From Glycocaulis albus (GTDB taxonomy: Bacteria; Pseudomonadota; Alphaproteobacteria; Caulobacterales; Maricaulaceae), in contig NZ_BMFS01000002.1 in NCBI RefSeq assembly GCF_014639075.1, positions 186,001-250,000 on the forward strand: DNA of 64,000 bases, in the 5' to 3' direction. Shown here in pieces: positions 1-8,782 of the stretch; position 1 is the first letter of the stretch; every line of letters starts with the position of its first letter. The position numbers and the translations under genes are program-made. Below the pieces are notes generated by a model. The model was given only the letters and a program-made list of their open reading frames with translations. It made no database searches and was not told the origin of the DNA.

Positions 1-846
1 GTCTATGTTCAGGCTGCAAGTGACCCTGAGATACCTGATTTTGAATCGATGGCCGACGAGTTGCGCACCGAGCTTGCCGGTGAAGCCGCCGAGTATCGCG
101 TACTCGACGCGCTTGCGGAATTTGAAGATCAGCGTGGCCGGGGCGCAACTCTGGAAGAGGCTGCTGAAGCGGCGGGCATCCCGCTGGAGCGCTTCGACTT
201 CATGACGCCGGACGCGTTCGAGATTTCTTCCGGTTCGCCCCTGATGAGCATTATCCGGGAGGAAGCAATCCTGGAGGCCGCCACCACCACGCAGGAAGGC
301 TTTGAGTCCGACCTGACGCCCTACGGTGAGGGTGGCTATTTCATTCTGCGTGTCGACGCGGTGCGTCCAAGTGAACTGGCTCCGCTGGCAGAAGTGCGTG
401 AACAGGCCGAGGCATTCTGGCGGCTGCGTCAGATAGACGACCGCCTGCAGGATACTGTTACGGAAGCGCTGTCGCGCGCCGAAGCAGGTGAAAGCCTTGA
501 TGCCATAGCGGCCAGCATACCGGGTACCCGGGTCGAGGAGACCACATTGTCGCGCGGCCAGACCGCCGGGCCGTTCACCCAGGCGCTGGTGGGCTCAGCG
601 TTCCGCGCCCGCGAGAACACCCCGTTCGAAGCACGCGCAGGCGACCAGCGCACCCGTGCCGTTGGCGTTGTGACGGCCATCACCCCGGGTTCGGGCGAGC
701 CGGATAGCGCAACGCGCCAGGCCATCACCGAAGGCTATGAAAACGACATCGTGATCGCGCTGGAGCGGGCATTGCTGGACAACTACGAAGTACGGATCAA
801 CCCCGAGCTGCGTGACGCGGCCCTCGGCCGGACCGAGACCGAATAG
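1..846 (+). CDS. PpiD/SurA-type periplasmic peptidyl-prolyl isomerase, C-terminal part (5' truncated)
   Basis: The reading frame is open from the first base of the window, so the gene begins upstream; about 281 codons are visible. The visible part is acidic, without a membrane segment, and reads like the C-terminal half of PpiD-family folding chaperones, with charged helices followed by a stretch containing LSRGQTAGPFTQALVGSAF and ARENTPFEA. PpiD proteins are anchored in the inner membrane by an N-terminal helix and assist folding of exported proteins; that anchor would lie outside the window. It ends 9 bases before trpE on the same strand, so the trp genes may be co-transcribed with it. The family call is from overall pattern, since the parvulin core is not visible. 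Confidence 0.7.
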   Translation, partial: VYVQAASDPEIPDFESMADELRTELAGEAAEYRVLDALAEFEDQRGRGATLEEAAEAAGIPLERFDFMTPDAFEISSGSPLMSIIREEAILEAATTTQEGFESDLTPYGEGGYFILRVDAVRPSELAPLAEVREQAEAFWRLRQIDDRLQDTVTEALSRAEAGESLDAIAASIPGTRVEETTLSRGQTAGPFTQALVGSAFRARENTPFEARAGDQRTRAVGVVTAITPGSGEPDSATRQAITEGYENDIVIALERALLDNYEVRINPELRDAALGRTETE

Positions 847-855
847 GCACCCCGG

Positions 856-2358
856 ATGATGCTCAGCGCGCAGGATGTCGACGCAGCCATTGCCCGCTGC
901 GAGGCCGAGGGGCATGTACTACTGACCGCCCGGCGCGTGGACGATCTTGAAAACCCGGTCTCGGCCTATCTCAAGCTGTCGGGCACAGCCCGCCATTCCT
1001 GCCTTCTGGAAAGCGTCGAGGGCGGGACCTATCGCGGACGGTATTCGGCGATCGGCCTTGACCCGGATCTGATCTGGCAGAGCCGCAACGGGACGGCTTT
1101 TGTCGCAATGGCTGAAGGCTTTGCTGATGTGCCGGAAAATTTCGTCGAAGACGGACAAGCGCTCGTCTCGCTGAAACGCCTGATGGCGCAGTCCGCACTC
1201 GACGTGCCGCGCGAACTGGCGCCGATCGCGGCGGGCCTGTTTGGCTATCTCGGCTACGAGATGATCCGCGAAGTCGAAACGCTTCCCGAAAATGCGCCCG
1301 CCGATCCGCTGGGAACGCCTGACGGGTTTCTGATCCGGCCACGTGTTGTCGTCGTGTTTGACGCAGTACGTCAGGAAATACTGGCTGCGGCCCCTGCCCG
1401 CCTCTCGCCGGGCGTTTCCGCGCGCGAGGCCGTGGAGGCTGCGGCACGGCGAATCAGCGCGGTGTTCGACCGGCTGGACATTCCGGCACCCGTTCACCGC
1501 AACGATGCTGGCCAGACACCGCCTGAAGAGCCCCAGAGCAACATGGCGCCGGAAGACTTCCATGCGAATGTGCAGAAGGCCCGGAACTATATCCGCGCAG
1601 GCGATGCCTTCCAGATCGTTGCCAGCCAGCGCTTCTCTACGCCGTTCAGGGCTCCGCCGTTCGCGCTCTACCGCTCGCTGCGCAGGACCAATCCCTCCCC
1701 CTTCCTGTTCTTCTTCGATCTGGACGGGTTCGCGATTGCAGGCTCAAGCCCGGAAATACTGGTGCGGCTGCGCGATGGCGTGGTGACCGTGCGGCCGATT
1801 GCCGGTACGCGCCCGCGCGGCACGACACCCGACGAGGACAATGCCAACGAAACAGAGCTGCTCGCCGATCCGAAGGAGCGGGCAGAGCACCTCATGCTTC
1901 TGGACCTTGGCCGCAATGATGTCGGGCGCGTCGCAAAACCGGGAAGCGTGCGGGTCACCGAGCGCGAGATCGTCGAGCGTTACAGCCATGTCATGCATAT
2001 CGTTTCCAATGTGGAAGGCGAGTTGAACGACGGCGAGGATGCCATTTCCGCCCTGTTTGCCGGCTTCCCGGCGGGCACGGTCTCAGGCGCACCCAAAGTG
2101 CGCGCCATGGAGATCATTGACGAGCTCGAGCCTCACCGGCGGGGTATCTATGCGGGCGCTGTCGGCTATTTCGGTGCCGGAGGCGGCATGGATACCTGTA
2201 TCGCGCTGCGCACAGCCGTCATCAAGGACGGTGTGATGCACGTGCAGGCCGGAGCCGGCATCGTGCTGGACTCTGACCCGGAAGCAGAGCGCATGGAGAC
2301 CGTGAACAAGGCCAAGGCCCTGTTCCGGGCCGCTGAGGAAGCCTGGCGGTTCGCCTAG
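856..2358 (+). CDS. trpE: Anthranilate synthase component I
   Basis: This 500-residue protein converts chorismate to anthranilate, the first step of tryptophan synthesis, using ammonia delivered by TrpG. The N-terminal domain carries the LLES motif near residue 51, which in this family belongs to the tryptophan feedback site. The chorismate-binding domain (about 230-485) shows PIAGTRPRG, LLDLGRNDVGRV and AGTVSGAPKVRAMEIIDELE, all standard for TrpE. Length is normal. Two ATG codons are adjacent (856 and 859); the first is used here. The gap to the upstream gene is too short for a leader-peptide attenuator. Its stop codon overlaps the stop of the convergent gene on the other strand. Confidence 0.97.
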   Translation: MMLSAQDVDAAIARCEAEGHVLLTARRVDDLENPVSAYLKLSGTARHSCLLESVEGGTYRGRYSAIGLDPDLIWQSRNGTAFVAMAEGFADVPENFVEDGQALVSLKRLMAQSALDVPRELAPIAAGLFGYLGYEMIREVETLPENAPADPLGTPDGFLIRPRVVVVFDAVRQEILAAAPARLSPGVSAREAVEAAARRISAVFDRLDIPAPVHRNDAGQTPPEEPQSNMAPEDFHANVQKARNYIRAGDAFQIVASQRFSTPFRAPPFALYRSLRRTNPSPFLFFFDLDGFAIAGSSPEILVRLRDGVVTVRPIAGTRPRGTTPDEDNANETELLADPKERAEHLMLLDLGRNDVGRVAKPGSVRVTEREIVERYSHVMHIVSNVEGELNDGEDAISALFAGFPAGTVSGAPKVRAMEIIDELEPHRRGIYAGAVGYFGAGGGMDTCIALRTAVIKDGVMHVQAGAGIVLDSDPEAERMETVNKAKALFRAAEEAWRFA

Positions 2359-3263
2359 CTGGCCTGATGTCTGGCCTGCGCTTGGGCAAGGCGCGAAACC
2401 GTGACTAGCTCCACGCCCGCCGCCTCGGCGCGTTCTGCCAGCCCTTCCAGCGCCGTCAGCGTGGCGGCATGGGGATGTCCGATGGCAATAGCCGACCCGG
2501 TTGCGACGGCCCGGTCAAGCGCCTCGCCAATCGCCGCGTCAATCGCCTGGGGCGTGCGCACATGATCCAGGAACACATCCCGGCGCAAAGCCGTAAGTCC
2601 GGCCCGCGATGCGACCGCTGCAGCAACGCTGCGCTGATGGGTCAGCGAATCCACAAAGATCAGGCCCGACCCCTCCAGAACGGCGAAAACCCGCTCCATG
2701 GACGCGCGGTCGGTGGTCATCGCGCTGCCCATGTGATTATTGAAGCCGGCCGCACCGGGAACCCGTGACAAAGCCCAGCGCAGGCGCCGGGCAATCTCCG
2801 CCGCGTCATGCGCGCGGATCAAGGCGTTAGGCCCTGGATCGGCAAGCCCTACGGGCTCCATCGGCAGGTGCAGGAAGACATCGAGCCCGGCGCGCGATGC
2901 GGAGTATGCGATATCGGGGGCAGCCTCGGCGAATGGCAGAATGGAAAGGGTGAGCGGCAGGCCTGTCGCGATCAGCGTATCGGCCACTCTGCGGTCAGGT
3001 CCGACATCATCAATAATTACAGCCAGCATGGGCCGCACCACGCCCTGGATCGCTTCCTGAGGGGGCAGGACCGGCGCGCCGCTGTCTGACATTGCAGGCA
3101 GACTTTCCACCAGTTGCACGTACCCTTCATGTGGAGCGGCATGCACTCCGGCCTCCTGTGCCGCCTCGCGGCTGCCCAGCTGGAACGCCAGACCGGCAAG
3201 CAGCAGCATGGCCGCAGCGGCGGCGCTGGCGATCTGGATGACGCTGGTAGCGGGCGGGGACAT
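2355..3263 (-). CDS. Divergent polysaccharide deacetylase family protein (DUF610/YibQ-like)
   Basis: This is a protein of about 302 residues with an N-terminal membrane anchor (about residues 8-31) and a periplasmic domain of the divergent polysaccharide deacetylase family. Family blocks visible include LAVIIDDVG, HLPMEP, GFNNHMGS and IAIGHPHAAT. The family keeps the NodB-like fold but its substrate is generally unknown, so I do not assign a reaction. An ATG at 3263 is preferred; a TTG at 3308 would add 15 residues. The gene lies opposite to trpE and trpG, overlapping the trpE stop and diverging from trpG, so it interrupts the trp cluster. Confidence 0.85.
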   Translation of the reverse strand: MSPPATSVIQIASAAAAAMLLLAGLAFQLGSREAAQEAGVHAAPHEGYVQLVESLPAMSDSGAPVLPPQEAIQGVVRPMLAVIIDDVGPDRRVADTLIATGLPLTLSILPFAEAAPDIAYSASRAGLDVFLHLPMEPVGLADPGPNALIRAHDAAEIARRLRWALSRVPGAAGFNNHMGSAMTTDRASMERVFAVLEGSGLIFVDSLTHQRSVAAAVASRAGLTALRRDVFLDHVRTPQAIDAAIGEALDRAVATGSAIAIGHPHAATLTALEGLAERAEAAGVELVTVSRLAQAQARHQAS

Positions 3264-3293
3264 GAAAATGATGCATAAGGTGAGTCGCAAACG

Positions 3294-3322
3294 TTGGCGG
3301 CTCCCCAATGCCCGACTAGATT
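3294..3322 (+). promoter_or_regulatory. Putative sigma70-type promoter for trpGDC
   Basis: TTGGCG (3294-3299) and TAGATT (3317-3322) are separated by exactly 17 bases and lie about 30 bases upstream of the trpG start. A separate promoter makes sense because the gene between trpE and trpG runs the other way. This is a visual match only. Confidence 0.4.
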
Positions 3323-3355
3323 GCCCTGCCGCACCGCAATACGGACCGCCCGGAC

Positions 3356-3946
3356 ATGCTGCTCATCATCGATAATTACGACAGCTTCACCTTCAACCTG
3401 GTCCACTACTTCCAGGAGCTCGGCGCGCAGACACGCGTGATCCGCAATGACGCCATGAGCGCGGCTGAGGCGCTGGGTCTGGGTGCGCAGGCGATCGTCC
3501 TGTCACCGGGGCCCTGTGATCCGGACCGGGCCGGTATCTGCCTTGATGTGCTGCGCGAAGCGCCGGCCAATCTGCCCGTTCTGGGCGTCTGTCTTGGCCA
3601 TCAGGCGATGGGCCAGGTTTATGGCGGCAAGGTGGTTCAGGCCCGCGAGATCATGCATGGCAAGACCAGCCCCATCATACACGACGGCACGGGCGTTTTT
3701 GCCGGCCTGTCCTCGCCTTTCAACGCGACGCGCTATCACTCGCTCGCCGTCGAGCTTCCCGAAGGCAGCGAGCTGATCGTCAACGCGCGCACCGCCGATG
3801 GCGAAATCATGGGGCTGCGCCATCACTCCCGGCCCGTGCACGGCGTTCAGTTCCACCCCGAATCCATCGCTTCCGAGCACGGGCATTCCCTGTTGAAGAA
3901 TTTCCTGGCTGAAATTCCGCGCCAGCCCGGCAAGGCCGCCGCATGA
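3356..3946 (+). CDS. trpG: Anthranilate synthase component II (glutamine amidotransferase)
   Basis: This 196-residue class I glutamine amidotransferase hydrolyses glutamine and passes ammonia to TrpE. The nucleophile Cys79 lies in LGVCLGHQ, and the partner His167 and Glu169 lie in GVQFHPES, so the catalytic triad is complete. The N-terminus (LLIIDNYDSFTFN) is typical of TrpG/PabA; in many bacteria one such subunit also serves p-aminobenzoate synthesis, which sequence alone cannot decide. The stop overlaps the trpD start by four bases (ATGA), indicating translational coupling. Confidence 0.96.
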   Translation: MLLIIDNYDSFTFNLVHYFQELGAQTRVIRNDAMSAAEALGLGAQAIVLSPGPCDPDRAGICLDVLREAPANLPVLGVCLGHQAMGQVYGGKVVQAREIMHGKTSPIIHDGTGVFAGLSSPFNATRYHSLAVELPEGSELIVNARTADGEIMGLRHHSRPVHGVQFHPESIASEHGHSLLKNFLAEIPRQPGKAAA

Positions 3947-4959
3947 GCCTGATGCGCCCGGCCATCTCCGCTCTTGCCGGCGGCAAACTGCCTGCGCCCG
4001 AAGCGCTGGAGGCAGCCTTTGACGCGCTTATGGATGGCGAAGCGGACCTTGCCGAAATTGGCGGTTTCCTGATCGGGCTGGCGGCAATCGGGGAGAATCC
4101 GGGCGTTCTGGCAACGGGCGCCCGCGCCATGCGTGCGCGCATGCACACCGTGACCGCTCCGGCCGGCGCCATAGATACGTGCGGAACCGGCGGCGATGCG
4201 CGCGGCACCTGGAACATCTCAACCGCCGCGGCGCTGGTCGCAGCCGGCGCCGGCGCCAGCGTTGCCAAGCACGGCAACAAGGCTGCCTCGTCGAAATCCG
4301 GCTCTGCGGAAGTGCTGGAATCTGCGGGCGTCAACCTGATGGCCACGCCCGGGCAGATCGAACGCGCGCTGAGCGAGGCTGGTGCCGCCTTCCTGTTTGC
4401 CCAGGCCCATCACGGCGCGGTGCGCCATGTCGCCCCTGCCCGCAAGACGCTTGGCGTACGCACCGTGTTCAACCTGCTGGGCCCGTTGTCCAACCCGGCC
4501 GGAACACGCCGCCAGCTTCTGGGCGTCTTTGACCGGCGCTGGCTGGTGCCGATGGCGGAGGCCTTGCGCGATCTGGGCGCCGAGCGCGCCTGGATCGTCC
4601 ATGGAGAAGATGGCCTCGACGAGATCACGACGACCGGCGCCACACACATTGCAAGCCTGGAAACCGATGGCAGCGTGCACGAATTCACCGTCACCCCCGA
4701 GGATGCAGGCCTTCCCCGTGCGCGGCTTGATGATCTCAAGGGCGGAGAGCCGCAGGAAAATGCCGCTGCCCTGCACCGCCTGCTCGACGGCGAAAAGGGC
4801 GCGTATCGCGATATCGTCCTTTTCAATGCCAGCGCTGCGCTGGTACTGGCAGGCAAGGCGGAGGGGCTAAGAGATGGCGTAGCGCTGGCGGCTGCTGCCA
4901 TTGATGATGGCCGCGCGGCATCGACGCTGGCAAAGCTCGTAGACATCACAAACACCTGA
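3943..4959 (+). CDS. trpD: Anthranilate phosphoribosyltransferase
   Basis: This 338-residue enzyme transfers the phosphoribosyl group from PRPP to anthranilate. The glycine-rich PRPP motif GTGGD is at residues 81-85 and the KHGN motif at about 109-112, followed by SSKSGSAEVLE. The helical N-terminal domain and length match the family. It overlaps trpG by four bases and is followed by trpC after 12 bases, forming a trpGDC operon. TrpF, TrpB and TrpA are not in this window; in many alphaproteobacteria they form a separate locus. Confidence 0.96.
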   Translation: MSLMRPAISALAGGKLPAPEALEAAFDALMDGEADLAEIGGFLIGLAAIGENPGVLATGARAMRARMHTVTAPAGAIDTCGTGGDARGTWNISTAAALVAAGAGASVAKHGNKAASSKSGSAEVLESAGVNLMATPGQIERALSEAGAAFLFAQAHHGAVRHVAPARKTLGVRTVFNLLGPLSNPAGTRRQLLGVFDRRWLVPMAEALRDLGAERAWIVHGEDGLDEITTTGATHIASLETDGSVHEFTVTPEDAGLPRARLDDLKGGEPQENAAALHRLLDGEKGAYRDIVLFNASAALVLAGKAEGLRDGVALAAAAIDDGRAASTLAKLVDITNT

Positions 4960-4971
4960 GGAATCCGGGCC

Positions 4972-5766
4972 ATGAGCGATACGCTGGAGCGCATCGGCAC
5001 CTACAAGCGCGCAGACACCGCACGGCGCAAGGCCGCGCTCAGCTATGCCGATATCTCCGCCAAGGCACGCTCGGCCTCGCCGGTGCGCGGCTTTCTGGAC
5101 AGTCTGCGTGCCCGCCACGCCGCCGACGGGCTGGCCCTGATTGCTGAAATCAAGAAAGCGAGCCCTTCAAGGGGGCTGATCCGCGCCGATTTCGACCCGC
5201 CCGCCCTTGCCCGCGCATATGAGGCGGGCGGCGCGGCATGCCTGTCCATCCTTACCGATACCGAGAGCTTTCAGGGAGCCGACAGCCATCTTGTCGACGC
5301 GCGTGCGGCGGTGTCCCTGCCCGTACTGCGCAAGGACTTCCTCTATGACCCCTGGCAGGTAGCCGAGTCCCGGGCACTGGGTGCTGACTGCATTCTCGTC
5401 ATCATGGCCGCGGTAGACGACGCACTAGCCGCCGATCTGGTAGCGGAGGCCACACACTGGAACATGGACGCACTGATCGAAGTTCACGACCACGCCGAGC
5501 TGGACCGGGCCCTCGCCCTGCCCTCGCCGCTAATAGGCATCAACAATCGAAATCTGCGCACCTTTGATGTTACGCTCGACACATTCGACGCCTTGAGCAA
5601 GTCTGTTCCCGATGACCGGTTTCTGGTCGCTGAAAGCGGGATTTTCTCGCACGGCGATGCCCTGCGGGTGAAGCGTTCAGGCGCAAGGGCCCTGCTCGTC
5701 GGAGAAAGCCTGATGCGTCAGGCGGACATGTCGCAGGCGGTCAGGGCGCTGATGAACTTCGCCTGA
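4972..5766 (+). CDS. trpC: Indole-3-glycerol phosphate synthase
   Basis: This 264-residue TIM-barrel enzyme closes the ring of carboxyphenylamino-deoxyribulose phosphate to give indole-3-glycerol phosphate. Diagnostic blocks are [13 protein letters not shown] with the catalytic lysine, [20 protein letters not shown] and LVAESGIFS. It is monofunctional; no TrpF domain is fused. It is the last gene of the trp operon here, and lexA follows with its own promoter. Confidence 0.96.
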   Translation: MSDTLERIGTYKRADTARRKAALSYADISAKARSASPVRGFLDSLRARHAADGLALIAEIKKASPSRGLIRADFDPPALARAYEAGGAACLSILTDTESFQGADSHLVDARAAVSLPVLRKDFLYDPWQVAESRALGADCILVIMAAVDDALAADLVAEATHWNMDALIEVHDHAELDRALALPSPLIGINNRNLRTFDVTLDTFDALSKSVPDDRFLVAESGIFSHGDALRVKRSGARALLVGESLMRQADMSQAVRALMNFA

Positions 5767-5782
5767 AACGGACGTGTTTCCC

Positions 5783-5811
5783 TTGACGCAATAGCGGAAC
5801 AGGCGTAGAAC
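5783..5811 (+). promoter_or_regulatory. Putative lexA promoter
   Basis: TTGACG (5783-5788) and TAGAAC (5806-5811) are separated by 17 bases, about 55 bases before the lexA ATG. The -10 element overlaps the LexA box at 5797-5811, which fits autorepression. Confidence 0.55.
5797..5811 (-). promoter_or_regulatory. LexA (SOS) box, direct-repeat type
   Basis: GAACAGGCGTAGAAC reads GTTC-N7-GTTC on the minus strand. This is the direct-repeat LexA site established for alphaproteobacteria, unlike the inverted repeat of E. coli. It overlaps the putative -10 of lexA. Confidence 0.8.
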
Positions 5812-5822
5812 AAAACAAGGCC

Positions 5823-5837
5823 CTTCCGGTTTTGTTC
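5823..5837 (+). promoter_or_regulatory. Second, imperfect LexA-like box (CTTC-N7-GTTC)
   Basis: CTTCCGGTTTTGTTC matches the direct-repeat box with one mismatch in the first half-site. It lies between the putative transcription start and the lexA ATG. The first and second sites are 26 bases apart, similar to the pair at 30057-30096. Confidence 0.45.
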
Positions 5838-5864
5838 CTTTATTGTCTGGAGTTCAGACCCCTC

Positions 5865-6536
5865 ATGCTGACCCGCAAACAACACGAGCTTTTACTCTTC
5901 ATCCACAAGCGCCTGTCCGAGGATGGCGTGTCTCCGTCCTTCGACGAGATGAAGGAAGCGCTTCAGCTCGCCTCGAAGTCCGGCGTGCACCGTCTGGTCA
6001 GTGCGCTGGAGGAGCGCGGCTTTATCAGGCGTCTGGCGCACCGCGCCCGCGCACTCGAAGTGCTCAAGCTGCCGGACGCCTCTGCACCCCGTGCCAGTTC
6101 CGCAGACAATGTGGTCAGCGGCAATTTCGCACGCCGCGAGGTCGAAACGGATTCGGTCGATGTGCCGCTGCTGGGCAAGATTGCAGCCGGTGTTCCGATC
6201 GAGGCGATTCAGCACGAGACCGAGCGCTTCGGCGTGCCCTCGCAGATGGTCTCCTCCGGCGAGCATTTCGCGCTGGAGGTCGAGGGTGATTCCATGATCG
6301 AAGCCGGCATTCTCGATGGCGATTATGTGATCATCCGCCGTGGCGATACGGCCAATAACGGCGAAATTGTTGTGGCGCTGGTCGATAATGAGGAAGCCAC
6401 GCTCAAGCGCATCCGCCGCAAGGGCGGATCGATTGCTCTGGAGGCCGCCAACCCGGCCTATGAGACCCGCATTTTCGGACCGGACCGCGTTCAGGTGCAG
6501 GGCCGCCTGGTAGGACTGATCCGCCGTTATCACTGA
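5865..6536 (+). CDS. lexA: LexA repressor, SOS regulator
   Basis: This 223-residue transcriptional repressor of the SOS regulon has an N-terminal winged helix (about 1-68) and a C-terminal peptidase S24 domain. The autocleavage site is Ala108-Gly109 in KIAAGVPI; the catalytic serine is Ser143 in EGDSMIEAG and the lysine is Lys181 in EATLKRI. The ATG at 5865 is chosen because translation from it starts with MLTRKQ, the usual LexA N-terminus; an in-frame TTG at 5832 is too far upstream and inside the regulatory region. It has its own promoter with LexA boxes, so it is autoregulated. Confidence 0.97.
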   Translation: MLTRKQHELLLFIHKRLSEDGVSPSFDEMKEALQLASKSGVHRLVSALEERGFIRRLAHRARALEVLKLPDASAPRASSADNVVSGNFARREVETDSVDVPLLGKIAAGVPIEAIQHETERFGVPSQMVSSGEHFALEVEGDSMIEAGILDGDYVIIRRGDTANNGEIVVALVDNEEATLKRIRRKGGSIALEAANPAYETRIFGPDRVQVQGRLVGLIRRYH

Positions 6537-6576
6537 CGGGGCAAGCGGTTCGCGCTGATCTGGCAGACAGCCCTGT

Positions 6577-8727
6577 CTACCCGTCCCGCCCCCAGATCCG
6601 CGATGCGCTGGCGTCATTGGCGCCGCGCAGCCGGATGATACGTCCGTCGCGAACCCAGAACTCGGCACTGCCAAGTTCTGCCCGCGCCGCATCATCCAGA
6701 ACCGGAACCGCGCAGCGGCGTTTCTGCCAGGCGCTGACATGACCGCGCGCGACCACCAGATCGGCGCGGACGCAATCCTCTTCCAGAGAGGCCGGGTGTT
6801 CACTGATCGCCACGCGCAGCCCTTCTGCGGTTATTACCAGGCACCCCAGACGGTCACAGGCATAGTCGCCGCGCGGCGCCGCGTTCAGTCCTGTTCCGGC
6901 GCGCTGGAGAAGCACACCTGTCTCGAAGCGGCCACGGCGGCGGTCGCTGACCTGCCAGTCTCCGGGCTCACCGGACTCAGTTGAAAGGCTGCGCGAAACG
7001 AGCACGCCCGACGAGGTGACCATCATGTCGGGCGGCGATTGCAACGCCCACAAGCCAAGCGCCCCGGCAGCAAAAGGGACACCCGCCACCCGTACCAGCC
7101 CGCGCCCAAGCGTCGCCAGCGCAAACCCGGTCGCATACAGCCCCAGAACGATCCCGCCCGGCGCCAGCGCCGGCATGGCCGCGCCGGGAAGCGAGGACGT
7201 CCATGTGGCTATGGCGAGAACGATATCCATGCCCGCAGCGCTCACCAGGAGCGGAATCCTTTCCAGCCCGAAGGGAGCCAGCAATAGCCCCACGACACCG
7301 GCCGGCATGACCCAGAAGCTGAAGACCGGCATGGCCAGAAGGTTTGCGCCAAATCCGTAGGCCGCCATGCGCTGGAAGTGGAAGGCGGCGAACAACCCGG
7401 TCGCACTGCCCGCCACCAGGCTGGTCACGGCAAGGCCGGTAAACGCGGCCTGTACGCGCGCAAGCCATCCATAATCGGTCATGTCACGGGTCATCCGCCA
7501 TCTCTGCCAGGCCTCATAGACGGCAATCAGCGCCGCCGTCGCGGCAAAGCTCATCTGGAAGCCCGGCTCGATCACGCTTTGCGGGCTGAATGCGATGATG
7601 ATGAGAGCGGCCAAAGCAAGCGACTGAAACGACACCGCTCTTCGCCCTATCAGTATCGCTGTGAACATGACCGCAGCCATCACGAAGGCGCGCTGGGTGG
7701 AGATAGCCCCGCCAGACAATAGTAGATAGCCAAGGGCGGCGAGCAGTGCGATCAGCGCGGCAGGCTTTCGCGGATCATGGGCGCGGGCGAAGGGCTCGAT
7801 TGAAGCGATGAGCCAGCGCGCCGCGAAATAGATGCCGCCCGCCAGCAATGCCATGTGCATCCCCGATATGGCCAGCAAATGGCCGAGACCGGATAGCCTG
7901 AGCGCCTCAGCATGCTCTTCAGTGACGCCGGACCGCTCACCCGTCAGTAGCGCGGCGATTACCGGTCCTGAATTGGGTCCGGCTGCATCGGCGATGCGCT
8001 GCGCCAGCCGCCAGCGCCATCCCAGAAACGCGCGCAACTCCTCCTGTCCGTCAACCTCCTCTGGCTGAGGCTGGGAAATGGAAAAGCCCGCAAGTGCCAC
8101 CCGCTGATACCATGCGGCGCGCGCGCCATCATATCCGCCAGCGGCGGCGGGTCCGCGCGGATGGGACAGGACCGCGTTGACGCGTATGCCGTCGCCGGGG
8201 GTCAGGGTTTCGGTATTGATCCGCAGCCGCACCCGATAGGGCGCAATATCGGCGCGCTCCAGCGTCTGAACACGCAACAGCGCGCGGCCCGACCGGCCTC
8301 TGCGTTCGATGCGCTCCACCCAACCTGTAACGGTGCGGGCACGGTCACTGACCTCAATTGCGGGCGGTGCCAGCGACAGCGTGCGTCCCTGAATATGGGC
8401 ATGACCCGCCAGCGCACAGGCACCCAGCACCACCGCGGCCAGAAGCGCCGGCCGCGCCGTCAGCAGCGGAACAACCAGAAGGCCGGCGAGCGCGGCAAGC
8501 CAGAAAGCCGGGATCAGCGCGGTGGAAGGCTCGGCCGGCACTGACAGATAGACCGCCGATCCGAGCCCCGCAGCCAGCGGGGCCCACAGGATAAGATCAG
8601 CCGGCCGGACAGCCCTGGAAGGCAGAACCGGCTGCAGAAAGCGGCGAAATCCGGCGTGCCCGGCGCCCGTGAACGGGCTGCGCCGCCGCCTGATTGATGC
8701 CAGAACCGCGTGGACGTAGCGGCGCAT
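6577..8727 (-). CDS. comEC: ComEC/Rec2-family DNA uptake channel protein
   Basis: This is a polytopic membrane protein of 716 residues. It has an N-terminal pair of membrane helices with the DUF4131 region, a competence domain of many membrane segments containing LLTGERSGV and LAISGMHMALLAG, and a soluble C-terminal part rich in cysteine. ComEC forms the inner-membrane channel for single-stranded DNA in natural transformation. The C-terminal region is shorter than a full metallo-beta-lactamase domain, and I do not see its HxHxDH signature. The ATG at 8727 is chosen; a GTG at 8748 is possible. The gene diverges from gltX and converges on lexA. Confidence 0.88.
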   Translation of the reverse strand: MRRYVHAVLASIRRRRSPFTGAGHAGFRRFLQPVLPSRAVRPADLILWAPLAAGLGSAVYLSVPAEPSTALIPAFWLAALAGLLVVPLLTARPALLAAVVLGACALAGHAHIQGRTLSLAPPAIEVSDRARTVTGWVERIERRGRSGRALLRVQTLERADIAPYRVRLRINTETLTPGDGIRVNAVLSHPRGPAAAGGYDGARAAWYQRVALAGFSISQPQPEEVDGQEELRAFLGWRWRLAQRIADAAGPNSGPVIAALLTGERSGVTEEHAEALRLSGLGHLLAISGMHMALLAGGIYFAARWLIASIEPFARAHDPRKPAALIALLAALGYLLLSGGAISTQRAFVMAAVMFTAILIGRRAVSFQSLALAALIIIAFSPQSVIEPGFQMSFAATAALIAVYEAWQRWRMTRDMTDYGWLARVQAAFTGLAVTSLVAGSATGLFAAFHFQRMAAYGFGANLLAMPVFSFWVMPAGVVGLLLAPFGLERIPLLVSAAGMDIVLAIATWTSSLPGAAMPALAPGGIVLGLYATGFALATLGRGLVRVAGVPFAAGALGLWALQSPPDMMVTSSGVLVSRSLSTESGEPGDWQVSDRRRGRFETGVLLQRAGTGLNAAPRGDYACDRLGCLVITAEGLRVAISEHPASLEEDCVRADLVVARGHVSAWQKRRCAVPVLDDAARAELGSAEFWVRDGRIIRLRGANDASASRIWGRDG

Positions 8728-8782
8728 GCAGCCACCCCGTGTTGTCACTTCAGCGGTGAGACTATCTCTTTACCGCGCTAAC

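Noticed and set aside
846-856. Tryptophan leader-peptide attenuator before trpE
   Set aside because: Only nine bases separate trpE from the upstream gene, leaving no room for a leader peptide and terminator.
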